Below are positions 32,604 to 43,388 of a stretch of 64,000 bases of DNA, in pieces. The notes beneath the pieces were generated by a model. That model had not been told where the DNA came from. It did not search any database and saw only the letters and a program-made list of their open reading frames with translations. The stretch covers positions 672,501 to 736,500 of the forward strand of contig JACONQ010000013.1 in the NCBI GenBank assembly GCA_014281115.1, read 5' to 3'. The position numbers were made by a program, and so were the translations under genes. The stretch is from Laburnicola sp. R22_1 (lineage: Eukaryota > Ascomycota > Dothideomycetes > Pleosporales > Didymosphaeriaceae). The first letter of the stretch is position 1. Every line of letters starts with the position of its first letter.

Positions 32604-33547
32604 GGTGAAGCTGCGAGGGGAGTGTGAGGGCGTCGGGAGCGGATGGGTGGCTGGGGGGGAGCTGGGAGACGGGTGGGAGATGGTGGAGTGGAGAGAGATA
32701 GAGGGTGTTGAAGTAGTCGTGCTGAGGACGAGCCGACGAGGCAGCAGCTAAGCAGCCAGGGACACAGCCGCAGGCCCGTGCATGCACTCCTGATTCAATG
32801 ATTGTACAAGTGTGGCTGGTGCGCCTGCTGCGGGTGCGATTGGCCGGCGGGCGGCTGCAGCGCGCGGACGGGCGAGTTGTGCACAGGACAAGACTCACAG
32901 GAGCTGAGGAATAATCAGGAATAGTCAGGAATAATGAAGGGCGCGGTGGCAAGCAAGCAGGATTCGTCAAGCAAGCCACCACCTGGGCAGCAAGCCACGT
33001 CCGTTCTCTTTATCCAGCACGCTCCGCCCCAGCATCGATATCCATATCCACGCTATCTTATCGACCGTAGATAGATTCCTGAAACGTCTTGTAGATTCGA
33101 ATGCACCTCTTGCAGCTTTGGTTGTGCCATGGGCGCCAGTTTCCATCCATGGATGCCATGTTATCACGACGCCCAAGCCAGTCCGTTCGCTCGTGACGTG
33201 CCCTTCTCTTTGTCCAGCGAGCAATCGCCCTCCAGTGAAACGCGCCGGCCAAGACATGATCGTCTGGCAGCCCAAGCCATACAGTAGTGATGGCAATCGC
33301 CGTGAAAGCCATCGACACGCTTCTGCAGCCTTCCATGGATCCATGGACAGCCAGGGCGCACGTGCTTTGGCGAGGCCGGCGGCGGGGTCCCTAACTCCGA
33401 CGACCTGCTCGCTGACCTCATCCAAGGCGACAGCTGGTGCCCGCCTCCAATTCACCGCGCGCACCCTCCAGCCACTTCCGCCATCGTCAATCGCCACCCT
33501 GCGCTGGCTCAACTCCTCCACACGCCAGGTCCCTCATTTCCGGCAAC
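32604..33547. promoter_or_regulatory. divergent promoter region between RHO1 and UFD2
   Basis: 944 bp between the two start codons with no supported gene; open frames here are GC-driven. It must hold both promoters. No TATA box stands out. Confidence 0.5.
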
Positions 33548-36500
33548 ATGGCCGACCAGAGCCCCCCCAACGACACGCCCATGCCAGATGCCATGTCTGA
33601 TGCCGACAAGGTAGACCTCTCATGGGGAATTTCTGATGCGATATCCTGACATGACGTAGATTCGCGCGAAGCGACTCGCGAAGCTCGGAGGGCCACCCGC
33701 CGGCAATCGACCTTCGAACTCGAGCTCGACACCTTCCACGACGACCGCCTCAGGAAGTTCGACGCCTCAGCCAGCAGCGAAGCCATCCCCGGCCCCGGCC
33801 CCGGCCCCGGCCGCAGCCCCAGCTGCGAATCCCTTTTCGCAGCTCGGAATCAAGCAAGAGAACCAGCCGACGCCTACATCGCGGATAACGATCAAACCCA
33901 GACCCAAAGAGGCATCGAGTGTTGGTAGCGCCCCATCCAAGCCCCAGGAAGGCAGCCTGGAGGCATGGACCGACCGCACCATCAGTCAAATATTCCGTAT
34001 AACGCTCGACCCCGAAATCACCAAGGATATACACGGCCATCGCCTGTGCTTTGTATCAGGAGTGCGCAGCGACCTTGAGAACGAAGGCAAGCCTCTCTTG
34101 TCCACCCTCGACCTGCTGGATAGCGCCATATTAGAGTCGGCCCAGAGCAAGACAGAGGATAAGGCATTGGACTATCTGTTAGGATCCTGGAAGCGGATAT
34201 CCAGGCTGCTCCGCGGCATGCACAACAAGGACGATGCCAAATTCAAGGTTGCTCAAGAGATCCGTCGCCTGTGCTTCAACTACTGTATCTTTGCCGCCAC
34301 AATGCCCGACATGTTTGAGGAGGAGCCTTCCGAAACCAATCCCTTGGCCGACCATCTGCTTTTAGATCCCGAGAATGATCGCGGCATCTGCCACGACTTC
34401 TTGAACGAGGCCGTGTCGCGATTCGAAGAGGACGACAGCGTCAAGGAGCTCCTCGTCGGAGCAGTGGAGGAGCTGAGTCGCCGACTGTCTAAAATGACCA
34501 TGAACGACGATTATCGGCCGTACATGCTAGCTATGCGCAATTTTGTTCGCTACAACCACTTGCTCATTGCTATAGCTCAATCTCCACATTTCTTACCAGC
34601 CGAAATCGAGGCTCCACATATCGAGCGGATCAGCCTCCTAGGCCCATTTTTCACCATATCCCCATTGCAGGGTGAAGTTGCCCTAAACTACTTTTCTAGT
34701 CCTAGCACACGGGACAAGGCATATATAAACAACTCTCAGCGATCCTTGCGTATGGCCTTGCAAACACACCAGGATGAGCTCTTCGACATTGCGAACTGCT
34801 TCATCAAGACCAAGGATTCCAGAGAGAGGATATTGGATTGGTTTGCCTTGACATTGAACGCAAACCACAAGCGACGTGCAATGCGCGTCGATCCAAAACT
34901 CACGTCTTCAGATGCCTTCATGGTCAACATAACCGTCGTTCTCGATCGGTTATGCGAGCCTTTCATGGACGCTACTTTCTCCAAGATTGACAAGATTGAT
35001 ATCAACTACCTACGTCGCTCACCACGGATATCTATCAATGACGAAACGAAAATCAACGCGGACCAACAGGAATCCGATGAATATTACGAACATTCGGTCC
35101 AAGGAACAAACAACTTCATTTCCGAGATATTCTTCCTGACTGTTGCATCGCATCACTACGGCCTAGAAGCGGCAAATACCAAGCTTTCGGAGCTGCAAAA
35201 GGATCTCAAGTGGCTCGAGAAGCAGCTCGCACAGATGGAAACGGAGAGGCACAAGTATGCGTCTAATCCTATGCAACTCAGTGTTTTCGATGCCCACGTG
35301 AAGAAGCTGAAGGATCGCATCGAGAAGGGCCATTGTGTTGTATTCGCCACCCAAGGTGTTCTCCAAGACGAGACTTTGCAGGCGCGGTCGATGCAGTTCA
35401 TGCGATATGTAGTCGTCTGGCTGCTCCGCTTGGTCTCGCCTGGCACTGAATTTCCCAAAGGTACGCTCCAGCTTCCCCTGCCCCAGGAACAGCCCAAGGC
35501 GTTCAGATGTTTGCCTGAATACTTCCTCGAAGACATCTGCGACAATTTCAAGTTCATTACGCGTTGGATGCCGCACATCATCACTTCTACGCAATGTGAA
35601 GAGTTGATGGTTATCTGCGTGACCTTCCTCCGAAGCTCCGAGTACATCAAGAATCCGGGACTCAAAGCCCAGCTTGTCCGGATTCTCTTCAACGGCGTGT
35701 GGCCAGTGCCTGGTAAACCAAAGGGCGTGCTCGGAGACGCCCTTTTTGCGCACAAATTCGCTACACAACATCTTCTTCACGCTTTGATGAAGTTTTTCTC
35801 CGAGTGCGAACGTGCGCATGATAAGCTTTCTATTCGCTACGAGATATTCCAAGTCATCAAATGCATCTGGCCTAACCCTACGTATCGAGAAAATCTCGCC
35901 ACTGAAGCGCAAGTCAACCTGGACTTCTTCGTTCAGTTTGTCAATCTACTACTCAACGACGTCACTTTCGTCTTGGATGAGTCCTTTAGCGCCTTCGCGA
36001 AAATTCATGATCTCTCAATAGAGCTGAGGGAACCGCCGCCGCCGGATCAAGATACGAATGCTCGTCAGGAGCAGGAGGACAATCTTGCGGCCACAAAGGG
36101 TACGTGATTCTTGAGCTACACTTGGTTCCTGTTGCTGATCTATATGCGCGTGTTCAGAGAAGGCGAAGAACTACATGATGATTACTACCGAGACAGTGGG
36201 AATGCTCAAGTTGTTCACCGAGACGCTCAGCGACTCCTTTACCAAAAAAGAGGTCGTTGTGCGTCTTGCCCACATGCTTGACTACAACCTCGAGCTCCTC
36301 GTCGGTCCCAAGAAGTCCAAGTTGAAGGTTGAGAACATGCAGGAGTACGGGTGGAATCCGCGGCAAATGCTGGCGGATATTGCCGACGTTTACCTAAATC
36401 TACAAGACAAGAAGACTTTCATCGACTCGGTCGCCACGGACGAACGGTCGTACCGCCCCGAGTATTGGGAGACAGCGATGAACATCATGAAGCGTTACGC

Positions 36501-36882
36501 TCTCAAGTCTCCAGAACAGCTGAACGAATGGGAGCGGCTTGCCAACACCATCAAGGCTGCGAAAGAAGAGCTCAATGCCGAGGAGGTGGATCTGGGCGAG
36601 ATTCCAGACGAATACCTGGATCAGCTGATGGCCACTCTGATGGAGGATCCGGTTATCCTACCTAAGAGCCGACAAACACTTGATCGCAACACAGTACGCA
36701 GCATGTTGTTGAGCGATCCTCATGATCCGTTCAACCGCGCCCCTTTGACGATCGATGAGGTGATACCCAACGATGAGCTCAGGGAGGAGATCCAGACATG
36801 GAAGGCTAACCGGCTTGCTGAGAAGAGGGCCCAACGCAACGCTGCTACTAGCACTGCAGGCGAACCCATGGATACATCGTAA
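33548..36882 (+). CDS. UFD2: ubiquitin conjugation factor E4 (U-box ligase)
   Basis: Model: join(33548..33610, 33660..36099, 36158..36882), 1075 aa. Introns 49 and 58 bp, in phase (DADK/IRAKRLAKLGG and AATKE/KAKNYMM). Ufd2 elongates short ubiquitin chains on substrates delivered with the Cdc48 ATPase. The N-terminus has a Ser/Thr/Pro/Ala-rich linker (residues about 30-85). Then comes the helical Ufd2 core (LEAWTDRTISQIFRITLD; FFTISPLQGEVALNYFSSP). The C-terminal U-box is LDQLMATLMEDPVILPKSRQ, then LDRNTVRSMLLSDPHDPFNR, then PLTIDEVIPNDELREEI, with the conserved Asp-Pro and Phe-Asn-Arg positions. No anomaly seen. Confidence 0.95.
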
Positions 36883-37325
36883 TTTGGTTGTCCACGAACA
36901 GTCTCCGCGCGGCAAGTTGGACTTTGTGCATTTCAGGCGTTATGGCATCTATACCAACTAGAACGTCTCTTGCATCTTAACTGGGTACAAAATGATTCTA
37001 CGAAACACTTCAGTGAACATGGTACTTGAGTGGATGGAGCTCTTTCCTCGCTCGGCGTCTGCTAGTATATCTTCGATATGAAATTTACAAGCACCTCCAC
37101 GGTTCACCGTATCGTGTACCGGCGTGCATAATCATCGTGTCGCACTTTTGATCTTGCGCTCTTTGTGACATGCTGTGGCTGTGGGAACCATGGTTCACGG
37201 CACTGTGTCGTGTTATCTTTACAGGCCCAGTTGGCGATACCAACGGAGATGAATGAATAATGATATGTATCTTACAAGCACATCCATTGTACAATATACT
37301 ACACATGGAAACATGGCGCTTAGCT
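36883..37325. other. 3' intergenic region between convergent genes
   Basis: No gene seen; probable untranslated regions of UFD2 and of the minus-strand gene ending at 37326. Confidence 0.6.
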
Positions 37326-37867
37326 CTAATGCTCCTCCTCCTCTCTTCGACCGAAAACGTACGCGAGCCCACACCCCGCGACATTGACAGCGCAGAGACC
37401 CAGCGCCGTTCCCCTCACTGCACCCCGTACTGTGAACTTCTGCTTCAATCGCTTCGCCTCATTAGCACGTGCCTTCTTACTCTCATTCTTCAACAGAACG
37501 ACCGCCATTGATAGAAAGATGGCACTTACATGTCTCCTCCGCATAGCAAGCAGAGCATACAAACCACTCCACGCCGCCGTCGTGCCCGCTGCATCGGTCT
37601 TGTACCCGCTTAGATTGAGGTAGCTGGAGAAGAGCAGCATGGGCGGGAAGAGCATGGGAAGCGTCTGGAAGGGTCGTGCATGTTGGGCGGTTATGAGGGT
37701 TGCGAGGAGAGTGGGTGGGACAGAGTTGTCTGTTTTGGGTGTGAATATGGGGGGCACGTGAAGGCGGCGGGCGCGGGCTGGGGATGCACGCGTGCGGTGA
37801 GAAATTACGCACCTCCCCAGTTGCGGAGGGACTGGAGGATTCCTCCTTTTGGAGGTTCGTCTGTCAT
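37326..37867 (-). CDS. 122-aa conserved fungal membrane protein, unknown function
   Basis: Model: complement(join(37326..37439, 37530..37729, 37813..37867)). ATG at 37867 gives MTDEPPKGGILQSLRNWG. An 83-bp intron then leads to DNSVPPTLLATLITAQHARP. A second 90-bp intron (GTAAGT...TGCTAATG...GCAG) leads to KFTVRGAVRGTALGLC. Without the second splice the frame also stays open, so retention would insert 30 residues; the branch site favours splicing. Hydrophobic segments: LPMLFPPMLLFSSYLN, TAAWSGLYALLAM, TALGLCAVNVAGCGLAYVFG. The tail is acidic (EEEEH). The pattern of small helices with a positively charged middle suggests a mitochondrial or ER membrane protein, but the family is not named here. 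Confidence 0.7.
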
Positions 37868-38186
37868 TAGAGAGGGAGGACAGACGGATTGAGATGGGGA
37901 TGGATCGTTATATGGGTGTGGTGGGAATTATGAATTGAATGGCTGCCCATGTGAGGTGTTCACTCGGACGCATGCCAAGCAAACATCCGCCGCACTTGCT
38001 TCTGGTGCTGTGGCCTCGACTCGCGACATCATTCACACCTGCCCCTACCCCTCCAAACTCTAGACTATCGTCTCGGAGCCGCGCCACCCCTAATAATCCG
38101 CTCCCGACCGTTGGACTCGCCCGCCGTCTACACCCTCGCTTCTACGTGCGCGCGTATCCCGAAGGCCACCTTTGGCCCCTCGCACA
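37868..38186. promoter_or_regulatory. divergent promoter, membrane protein gene and J-protein gene
   Basis: 319 bp between start codons. No gene supported; no clear TATA box. Confidence 0.5.
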
Positions 38187-39413
38187 ATGTCCGCCAAAGC
38201 CAGCGGCTCGGATGCCCGACCGAACGGCGACGCAAAGAACCGCCAACATCACGATGGGAGCTCCGGCCGCACATACACAGTCGAACAGAAGGCGGCGGTA
38301 ATACGGATAAAACGCTGCGCGCCGACGGCCTTCTACGAGATCCTGGGGCTAGAAGAGGTCAAGACGACGTGCACCGAGGGCGAGATCAAGAAGGCATATC
38401 GGAAACTCAGTCTTCTGACACATCCGGATAAGAATGGCTATGACGGTGCAGACGAGGCTTTCAAGAGTGCGTTTTGCTACGACATAGCTACGTGTGGGGA
38501 GCGTGTGCTAATGCGGATATGTAGTGGTATCAAGAGCCTTCCAGGTGCTCTCCGACGCGGACAAGAAGGCAAAGTACGACAAGTTTGGCGGCGACCCGGA
38601 TAGTCGCTTTGGCGGCGGAGCACCAGGCGGCGCATCGCCGTTCAGCAACTTTGCGCGCTCACAGGGCGGCAGCCGAGCAGGCGGCCCCATGTTCGAAGAA
38701 GAAATCTCGCCCGAGGAAATGTTCCGCCAATTTTTCGGCGGCGGCGGCCCCTTCGGCGGGCCCTTCGGTACGTCACCTCGCTACCAGCGCCTCCAAGCCT
38801 TCCTCGCTCGAGACAGACCGAGTATAAGTTAGTAACGCGTGTCACAGGCGGCGGCGGCATCTTCGACACAGGCCCGGGCTTCGTCTTCAACCTCGGCGGC
38901 GGCCCCGGCATCCGCGTCCACCAGTTCGGCGGCGGCCGTCCCCGCAGACGCCCCGACACGGCACAACCGCCAGGCTCCGAGCCGACCCCCAGCCTCTCGA
39001 GCACGCTCTCCTCGCTCCTCCCCCTCATCTTCCTCTTCCTCCTCCCGCTCCTGTCCTCCCTCTTCGGCGCTGGCGACGCCCCCAAAGGCCCCAGCATCGT
39101 CTTCGACCACCCGCGCGGCGCCCAGACGCGCGGCCTCACCTCGCAAACCCTAAAAGTGCCCTACTGGGTCAACCCGCGCGACGTGGAAAACTACAGCGCG
39201 AAGGATATGCGCAATTTGCATAAGCAGGCGGAACAGAAGTATATACATGTTGTCAATTCGAGGTGTGATTCGGAGAAGTATCAGAGGAGTCAGTTGGAGC
39301 AGGCGGCGCAGGGGTGGTTTGGTCCGGATAGGGAGAAGTTGAAGGTGGCGAGGGGGATGCCTATGCCGAATTGCGAGAGGTTGAGGGATTTGGGGTTTAC
39401 GGTTTATCAGTAG
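38187..39413 (+). CDS. HLJ1: ER-membrane J-domain co-chaperone (HLJ1/DNAJB12 type)
   Basis: Model: join(38187..38466, 38525..38767, 38848..39413), 362 aa. Introns 58 and 80 bp, GT-AG, in phase. The J-domain at about residues 47-115 starts TAFYEILGLEEV and holds the obligatory HPD in LLTHPDKNGYDGADEAFK/MVSRAFQVLSD. A Gly/Phe-rich region follows (FGGGGPFGGPFGGGGG). One transmembrane helix lies near residues 225-250 (LLPLIFLFLLPLLSSLFG). The C-terminal DUF1977-like part (VPYWVNPRDVENYSAKD ... QKYIHVVNSRCDSEK) is that of Hlj1/DNAJB12/14 proteins, which stimulate Hsp70 in ER-associated degradation. The J-domain probably faces the cytosol. Ends FTVYQ-stop. Confidence 0.9.
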
Positions 39414-40042
39414 GGCTTTCGGCCGGGGGGTGGTTGTGCTTCCTCTTTTTTTCTTTTTTTTTTCAAAGAGAGGGGTTCTTGTTTGAATAGCTTGGGAGGT
39501 GTTGGAGCGGGGAATTGTGGATGATGGACTGGCTGGCTGGCTGGGGGGTAAATGGCGAGTGTGAGGGTGGACATGCCGAGGGCTTTTGGCTGTTCTTTCG
39601 AGTGGTGGAGGAGTGAGTGGGGAAGAAGTATTTACCTTGAAGCTGCTGGTTCACGTGCGGCATGCATGGCATATGAGCGCATAATGCGGTGTTGAGACAT
39701 AGCGCGCCGTTTTCTCTCTTTTTTTTTCTGGTACTAGCGCTATAATATTGTACATTGGTATGCATGATGTACAGGTACAGTTCTGGACAAGACGTGCGCT
39801 GTTGGATGCATGCTTGCTGGGCTGGTCGATTTGCTCGTCTCTTTTGTCTGGAATCTGGATGGTGATGTGTTGATGTGAGCGATAGGCTTCGGATTGAGTA
39901 TCGATGGCTCCCTGGGTTTCCAAAGGCATCATACTCATCATCTTCCCACAGTTGGTGCACCACCGCTCTCCTGCTTCCCGCCCATGCACCACGCTCCTCC
40001 CTCCCCTCCTGCCGTACACCCTCGCTCCCACCCTTGAGCCCC
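39414..40042. other. 3' intergenic region between convergent genes
   Basis: 629 bp between the J-protein stop and the COA1-like stop. T-rich stretches near 39440-39470 and 39715-39730 may hold 3' ends. No gene supported. Confidence 0.55.
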
Positions 40043-40786
40043 TCACACCCCCTCCTCCGGCTCCAACCCCTGAAACGGATCCAACGCATTCCCCTCCGGA
40101 TCATACAACTGCAGCACCTCGCCCCCCTCCAACGTCAAACTCCACTCCCTCGTAACATACAACCCGCCTCTCCCCCTCCTCTTACACCGCAACCTCACCT
40201 CCCCGCTCTGCCGCGTCCCCTTGACCCAGAACCGGATATCAATCCGGCCATGCACCTGGTTGATCTCGCCGCGTATCCACGGGTACTTGCTCGCGAAGTA
40301 GATTTCGTCGCCGAGGTGGGCGCGCACGGCCGGGTGGGTGCGCAGCGCGTACAGCGTGGCGGTTACGACGCTGGATTCCGTCTTTTGGTAGTTGAAGAAG
40401 GCGAGGGTTGTGAGGGCCATGGTGAGGAGGAAGAGGGGGAGGGTTTTTAGGACCGAGGGGTGGATTAGGGGGGGGACGCTGGGGGGGTGGGCGTGTTAGC
40501 GGATTGTGGTGCGTGGTGGTTGGGGGAAGAGAGGGGGGTAGGGGACGTACGGCGGGAGTTCGCGGTTGTATTTGCGCTCGAGGAGGAGCTCGCCTTCTTT
40601 TGGGGGGGGGATCATGTATGGCGGGGGCCAGGAGGTTATGCTGTGGGGGGTTTTCCAGGGCACCGTGGGGGAGGTGGATGAGGTGGTGGATGCGTAGCGT
40701 GTGGTGGGTAGGGTTCTACGGAGGCATTGGTGTGAGGGTTGGAGGTGGGAGCGGAGGAGCGGGGAGAGAAGCCTGGGTGGTGGCAT
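40043..40786 (-). CDS. COA1: COA1-like cytochrome c oxidase assembly factor
   Basis: ATG at 40786 gives MPPPRLLSPLLRSHLQPSHQ, an Arg-rich mitochondrial presequence ending near RYASTTSS. Exon 1 ends near ERKYNRELPP. The second exon carries a transmembrane helix (PLFLLTMALTTLAFFNYQK). It then has the Coa1-type domain: SSVVTATLYALRTHPAVRAHLGDEI, YPWIRGEINQVHGRIDIRF, and KGTRQSGEVRLRC. Coa1 escorts newly made Cox1 in the inner membrane. Acceptor at 40481 (C-rich ...CAG) is clear, but the obvious donor GTACGT at 40550 is out of phase. The downstream GT at 40546 (exon1 40547..40786, 225 aa) restores frame; a homopolymer miscount in the C8 run is the alternative. Confidence 0.75.
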
Positions 40787-41049
40787 CTTTGTGGGGGGAG
40801 GGCGCAATTGCGGTGATGGTGGTGGTGGTGGTGGTGCGCAGTTGGGTGAGGCTCGGTGAGGTGATGCGACCTCGCGGAGGTTCGTTAGCGCGATGTCACG
40901 TGCACGTGTAAAGCCTGTGGGCCGTCTCCGCAACGCATTCTACAACCTAATCGTGAATAGTCTGTTTCTTTCTCGGTTTGCCTTTAGCTTGATGATATTA
41001 TTAGCCTTGGTAGGGATAACTTACTTTTCTATCTAATGAATTTATTAAC
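40787..41049. other. intergenic
   Basis: Nothing recognised apart from the COA1-like promoter. Confidence 0.5.
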
Positions 41050-41572
41050 CTATATATTACAATCTGCGTCTTTGAACAAAATGGCTCGTCGAGGGAATCC
41101 TGTCCGAAATCCATATCCAGGAAGCCGAAAGTCATCTGACCTTCGCACGATCTCTTCAATAGGACCAGCTGGTGGGGAGTCCGAAGACGTTGTGCATGCG
41201 CACGCCGCCATCGTGGCCACCCGATTGCGGGGAGCTTTGACTTTTGGCTTGGGCTTCCAACGCTGCGATCTTATTTCTTTCTCTATACCCTGTAAAATTA
41301 TCAGTATCAGCAACTACTTATATCAAGAGCTCTTTTGAAACCACGCTCAGCGTACGATATCTTCTCCGAGCCAGGATATTCCACACTCGCTTCCATTCCG
41401 GATCGCCCGTGCCGGGTATCTCCACTGGCATCTTGGTCTTGTTCCGCCACTCGGCAGGCATGTTGTTATGTTTCTCGGCAATAATCAGGGATTTCACGCG
41501 AGGTTCTGCAGTAATGCGGCATGTGGTTTGGTTGAGTATAACGTTATGCTCGTAAGGCTGAGCAAGCCGCAT
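41050..41572 (-). CDS. unknown two-exon protein
   Basis: Two minus-strand frames join in phase across a probable intron (donor GTGGTT after ...RRYRTLS, branch and acceptor GCTGATAC...TTTTACAG before GIEKEIRSQRW). The joined product starts MRLAQPYEHNVILNQTTCRI and is about 145 residues, rich in Arg/Lys, with PVEIPGTGDPEWKRVWNILA and an extended tail GYGFRTGFPRRAILF. I do not recognise the family; basic composition suggests nucleic-acid or ribosome association, which is inference only. The donor is weak, so the model is tentative. Confidence 0.4.
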
Positions 41573-41930
41573 TACTGGAGACGGTTAGCAGAGTCGAACA
41601 AAGATCTCTCTATCCATCTTCATTGGGTGGTTGGCGAGCTACTTCCAACCTTCCGTTATGATAATTATCGAATTGCTCTCCTGTCTGCAATTGTAGTCAA
41701 ATTGTGACGAGAGCTACCAGAGACTTAACGGATGGTTTCAAAGGTGTACGCTACAACAACGTTAGGCGGTGTCGACTCACTGAAGGAACATGACAAGCTA
41801 ACATGCGCTCCAAATCCTCATATTAGATAGGCAAGAACGTTAAAAGCCAACAGCATCATCAGTTGCAAAGATACCTAGCATCTTCCAAGACCTTCACTGC
41901 TTCGCATATCCAAGAAAAGCTGCCTCCAAC
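41573..41930. other. intergenic
   Basis: Nothing recognised. Confidence 0.5.
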
Positions 41931-42407
41931 ATGGCATCCTCAAACCTTCGAAACAATCCCTCCGCCGAGCCCCTTACACCAGCAAAGCTCACAAACCACC
42001 AACCCGCCTCCAAACCCCTCACACCAACCGCCTCCTACGCAATCAAAACCCTCAGCTACGCACGCATCGCCTTGGGAGCAGCAACCGTCCTCGTCCCACG
42101 CTTCACCTGCGGCCTGTTCAAACTCCCCATTTCCGACGAAACGGCCACGGTAGCTCGTCTGTTCGGTGTCCGTGACCTCGCTCTCGGCGCGCTTCTTCTC
42201 ACCGCTGATGATAAGACCCTCTTGGACGGCGGCAGGAGAGAGCTCAAGAGACTGCTTCGGGCGAATGTGGGCTGTGATATGGTGGACGTTTGTAGTCTTG
42301 CGTTTGCGGTTGCTAGTGGGCATATGGATCCGCTGCCTGGAGCGCTTCTTGTGGCATGTGGGGTGGTGGCAGCTGGTGTAGGACTTTTGGGTTTGAAGAC
42401 GGCCTGA
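41931..42407 (+). CDS. small membrane protein, DUF4267-like, unknown function
   Basis: Single-exon frame of 158 residues, ATGGCATCCTC to TGA. About 35 polar residues are followed by helix-forming segments: SYARIALGAATVLVPRFTCGL, ARLFGVRDLALGALLLTAD, VDVCSLAFAVASGH, GALLVACGVVAAGVGLLGL. The GVRDLALGALLL block and the A/G-rich helices resemble fungal four-helix membrane proteins of the DUF4267 type; this assignment is from memory. No partner genes or operon-like context. Confidence 0.65.
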   Translation: MASSNLRNNPSAEPLTPAKLTNHQPASKPLTPTASYAIKTLSYARIALGAATVLVPRFTCGLFKLPISDETATVARLFGVRDLALGALLLTADDKTLLDGGRRELKRLLRANVGCDMVDVCSLAFAVASGHMDPLPGALLVACGVVAAGVGLLGLKTA

Positions 42408-42994
42408 GGGCTTTTGTGGGTGGGTTTTGGAAAAATTATGCGAGAGGCGAGAGGCAATGCGTACTCTGGCAACGTAAGGCAGGAATAGATAGTTGGAAAC
42501 GAAGGCTAAACTAAATAATAAAGAATGCGCCTGTTTATACGCCTCGAATTCCATTTTAAACGCGAATGGTAGCTCAGAATATTAGATTTTGTGGAATAAT
42601 TAGTAAATCTTAGACAGTCATTCGAACTTAATAGATTCAACCACGAACTATTTTTATTTATTTATATTAGTTTATGTGGCGTTAAATTAACTACCTAGGG
42701 GTAGAACGACAATGGCTTTCATCTCAAATAACATGACAAAAAAAGCAGAGCCCCCTGCTTAGTTTAGTCCAGATATGTTGTTGGACTGTTTGCAAAAGAC
42801 AAAGAATATTTGCGATATCCAATATAAACAGAGAAGTCGGTCTCGATAGAGAAACATGTGTGTGATAAGAACTGGCAGGGTGAACACACCTCGGTAAGGG
42901 CCGTGTGAAGCCAGCTTAGGAGGCGCATGCGGTGTTGAAAAACGCGGATCCTGAATTCGAAAGTTATTACTCTCGAATTAAGAATTGCGGAGGC
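42408..42994. other. intergenic, AT-rich
   Basis: AT-rich stretch around 42560-42700; no gene seen. Confidence 0.6.
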
Positions 42995-43388
42995 TTATCG
43001 AAAGCATGAGCGCACGGTAGAGCGACGAGAATTCCTTGTGGAGAGATCCAAAAGTTTGGCACTTTCTCGGCCCAAGACCACGTCATAATTTGGATTATTC
43101 TCGGACGAGACATAGAATGTTCCAGTATAAACCCTTCTAGGTTCCTGCTCCGAAGCCCACTCCAATGTTGTGTATCCGTAGACAAGCTTCGCTGTTGGGT
43201 ACCTCGAACGCAGCTCTTTGTGGAGTGGATAGACCTGCTTTCCTAGCAAATCGGCGATGTCTTGCGAGACGACATCTTCTTCCGTATTATCGTCGAAGGA
43301 TGCAACTGCGGCTCTTTGGCCGCCACTTGCGCTGAGAATTTCGATAGTGGACGGTTGTTGGGCGATATTCTTGCGGCTCTGATGCTCA
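42995..43388 (-). pseudogene. retropepsin-like gene fragment, degenerate active site
   Basis: The frame is open from an intron acceptor (TTGCTGACTTCAG) at 43388 and reads EHQSRKNIAQQPSTIEILSA, then ASFDDNTEEDVVSQDIADLL, and ends VVLGRESAKLLDLS plus a short tail. The layout matches the retropepsin-like gene at 46798-48003 (LLLDTGSDYNILSRPIAELL ... AILGWPDILKLGL). The catalytic DTG is replaced by DDN, so cleavage activity is unlikely. No start codon is found in phase upstream: a TGA precedes the candidate first exon at about 43450-43490. I read it as a decayed paralogue or a partial gene. Confidence 0.55.

Noticed and set aside
33118..33600. 160-codon plus-strand frame upstream of UFD2
   Set aside because: Overlaps the UFD2 start in another frame, has no domain, and lies in the divergent promoter.
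35163..35912. 249-codon minus-strand open frame
   Set aside because: Antisense shadow of the UFD2 coding exon.
42166..42554. Minus-strand frame of up to 204 codons over the DUF4267-like gene
   Set aside because: Shadow of the plus-strand gene; composition is typical of antisense reading.
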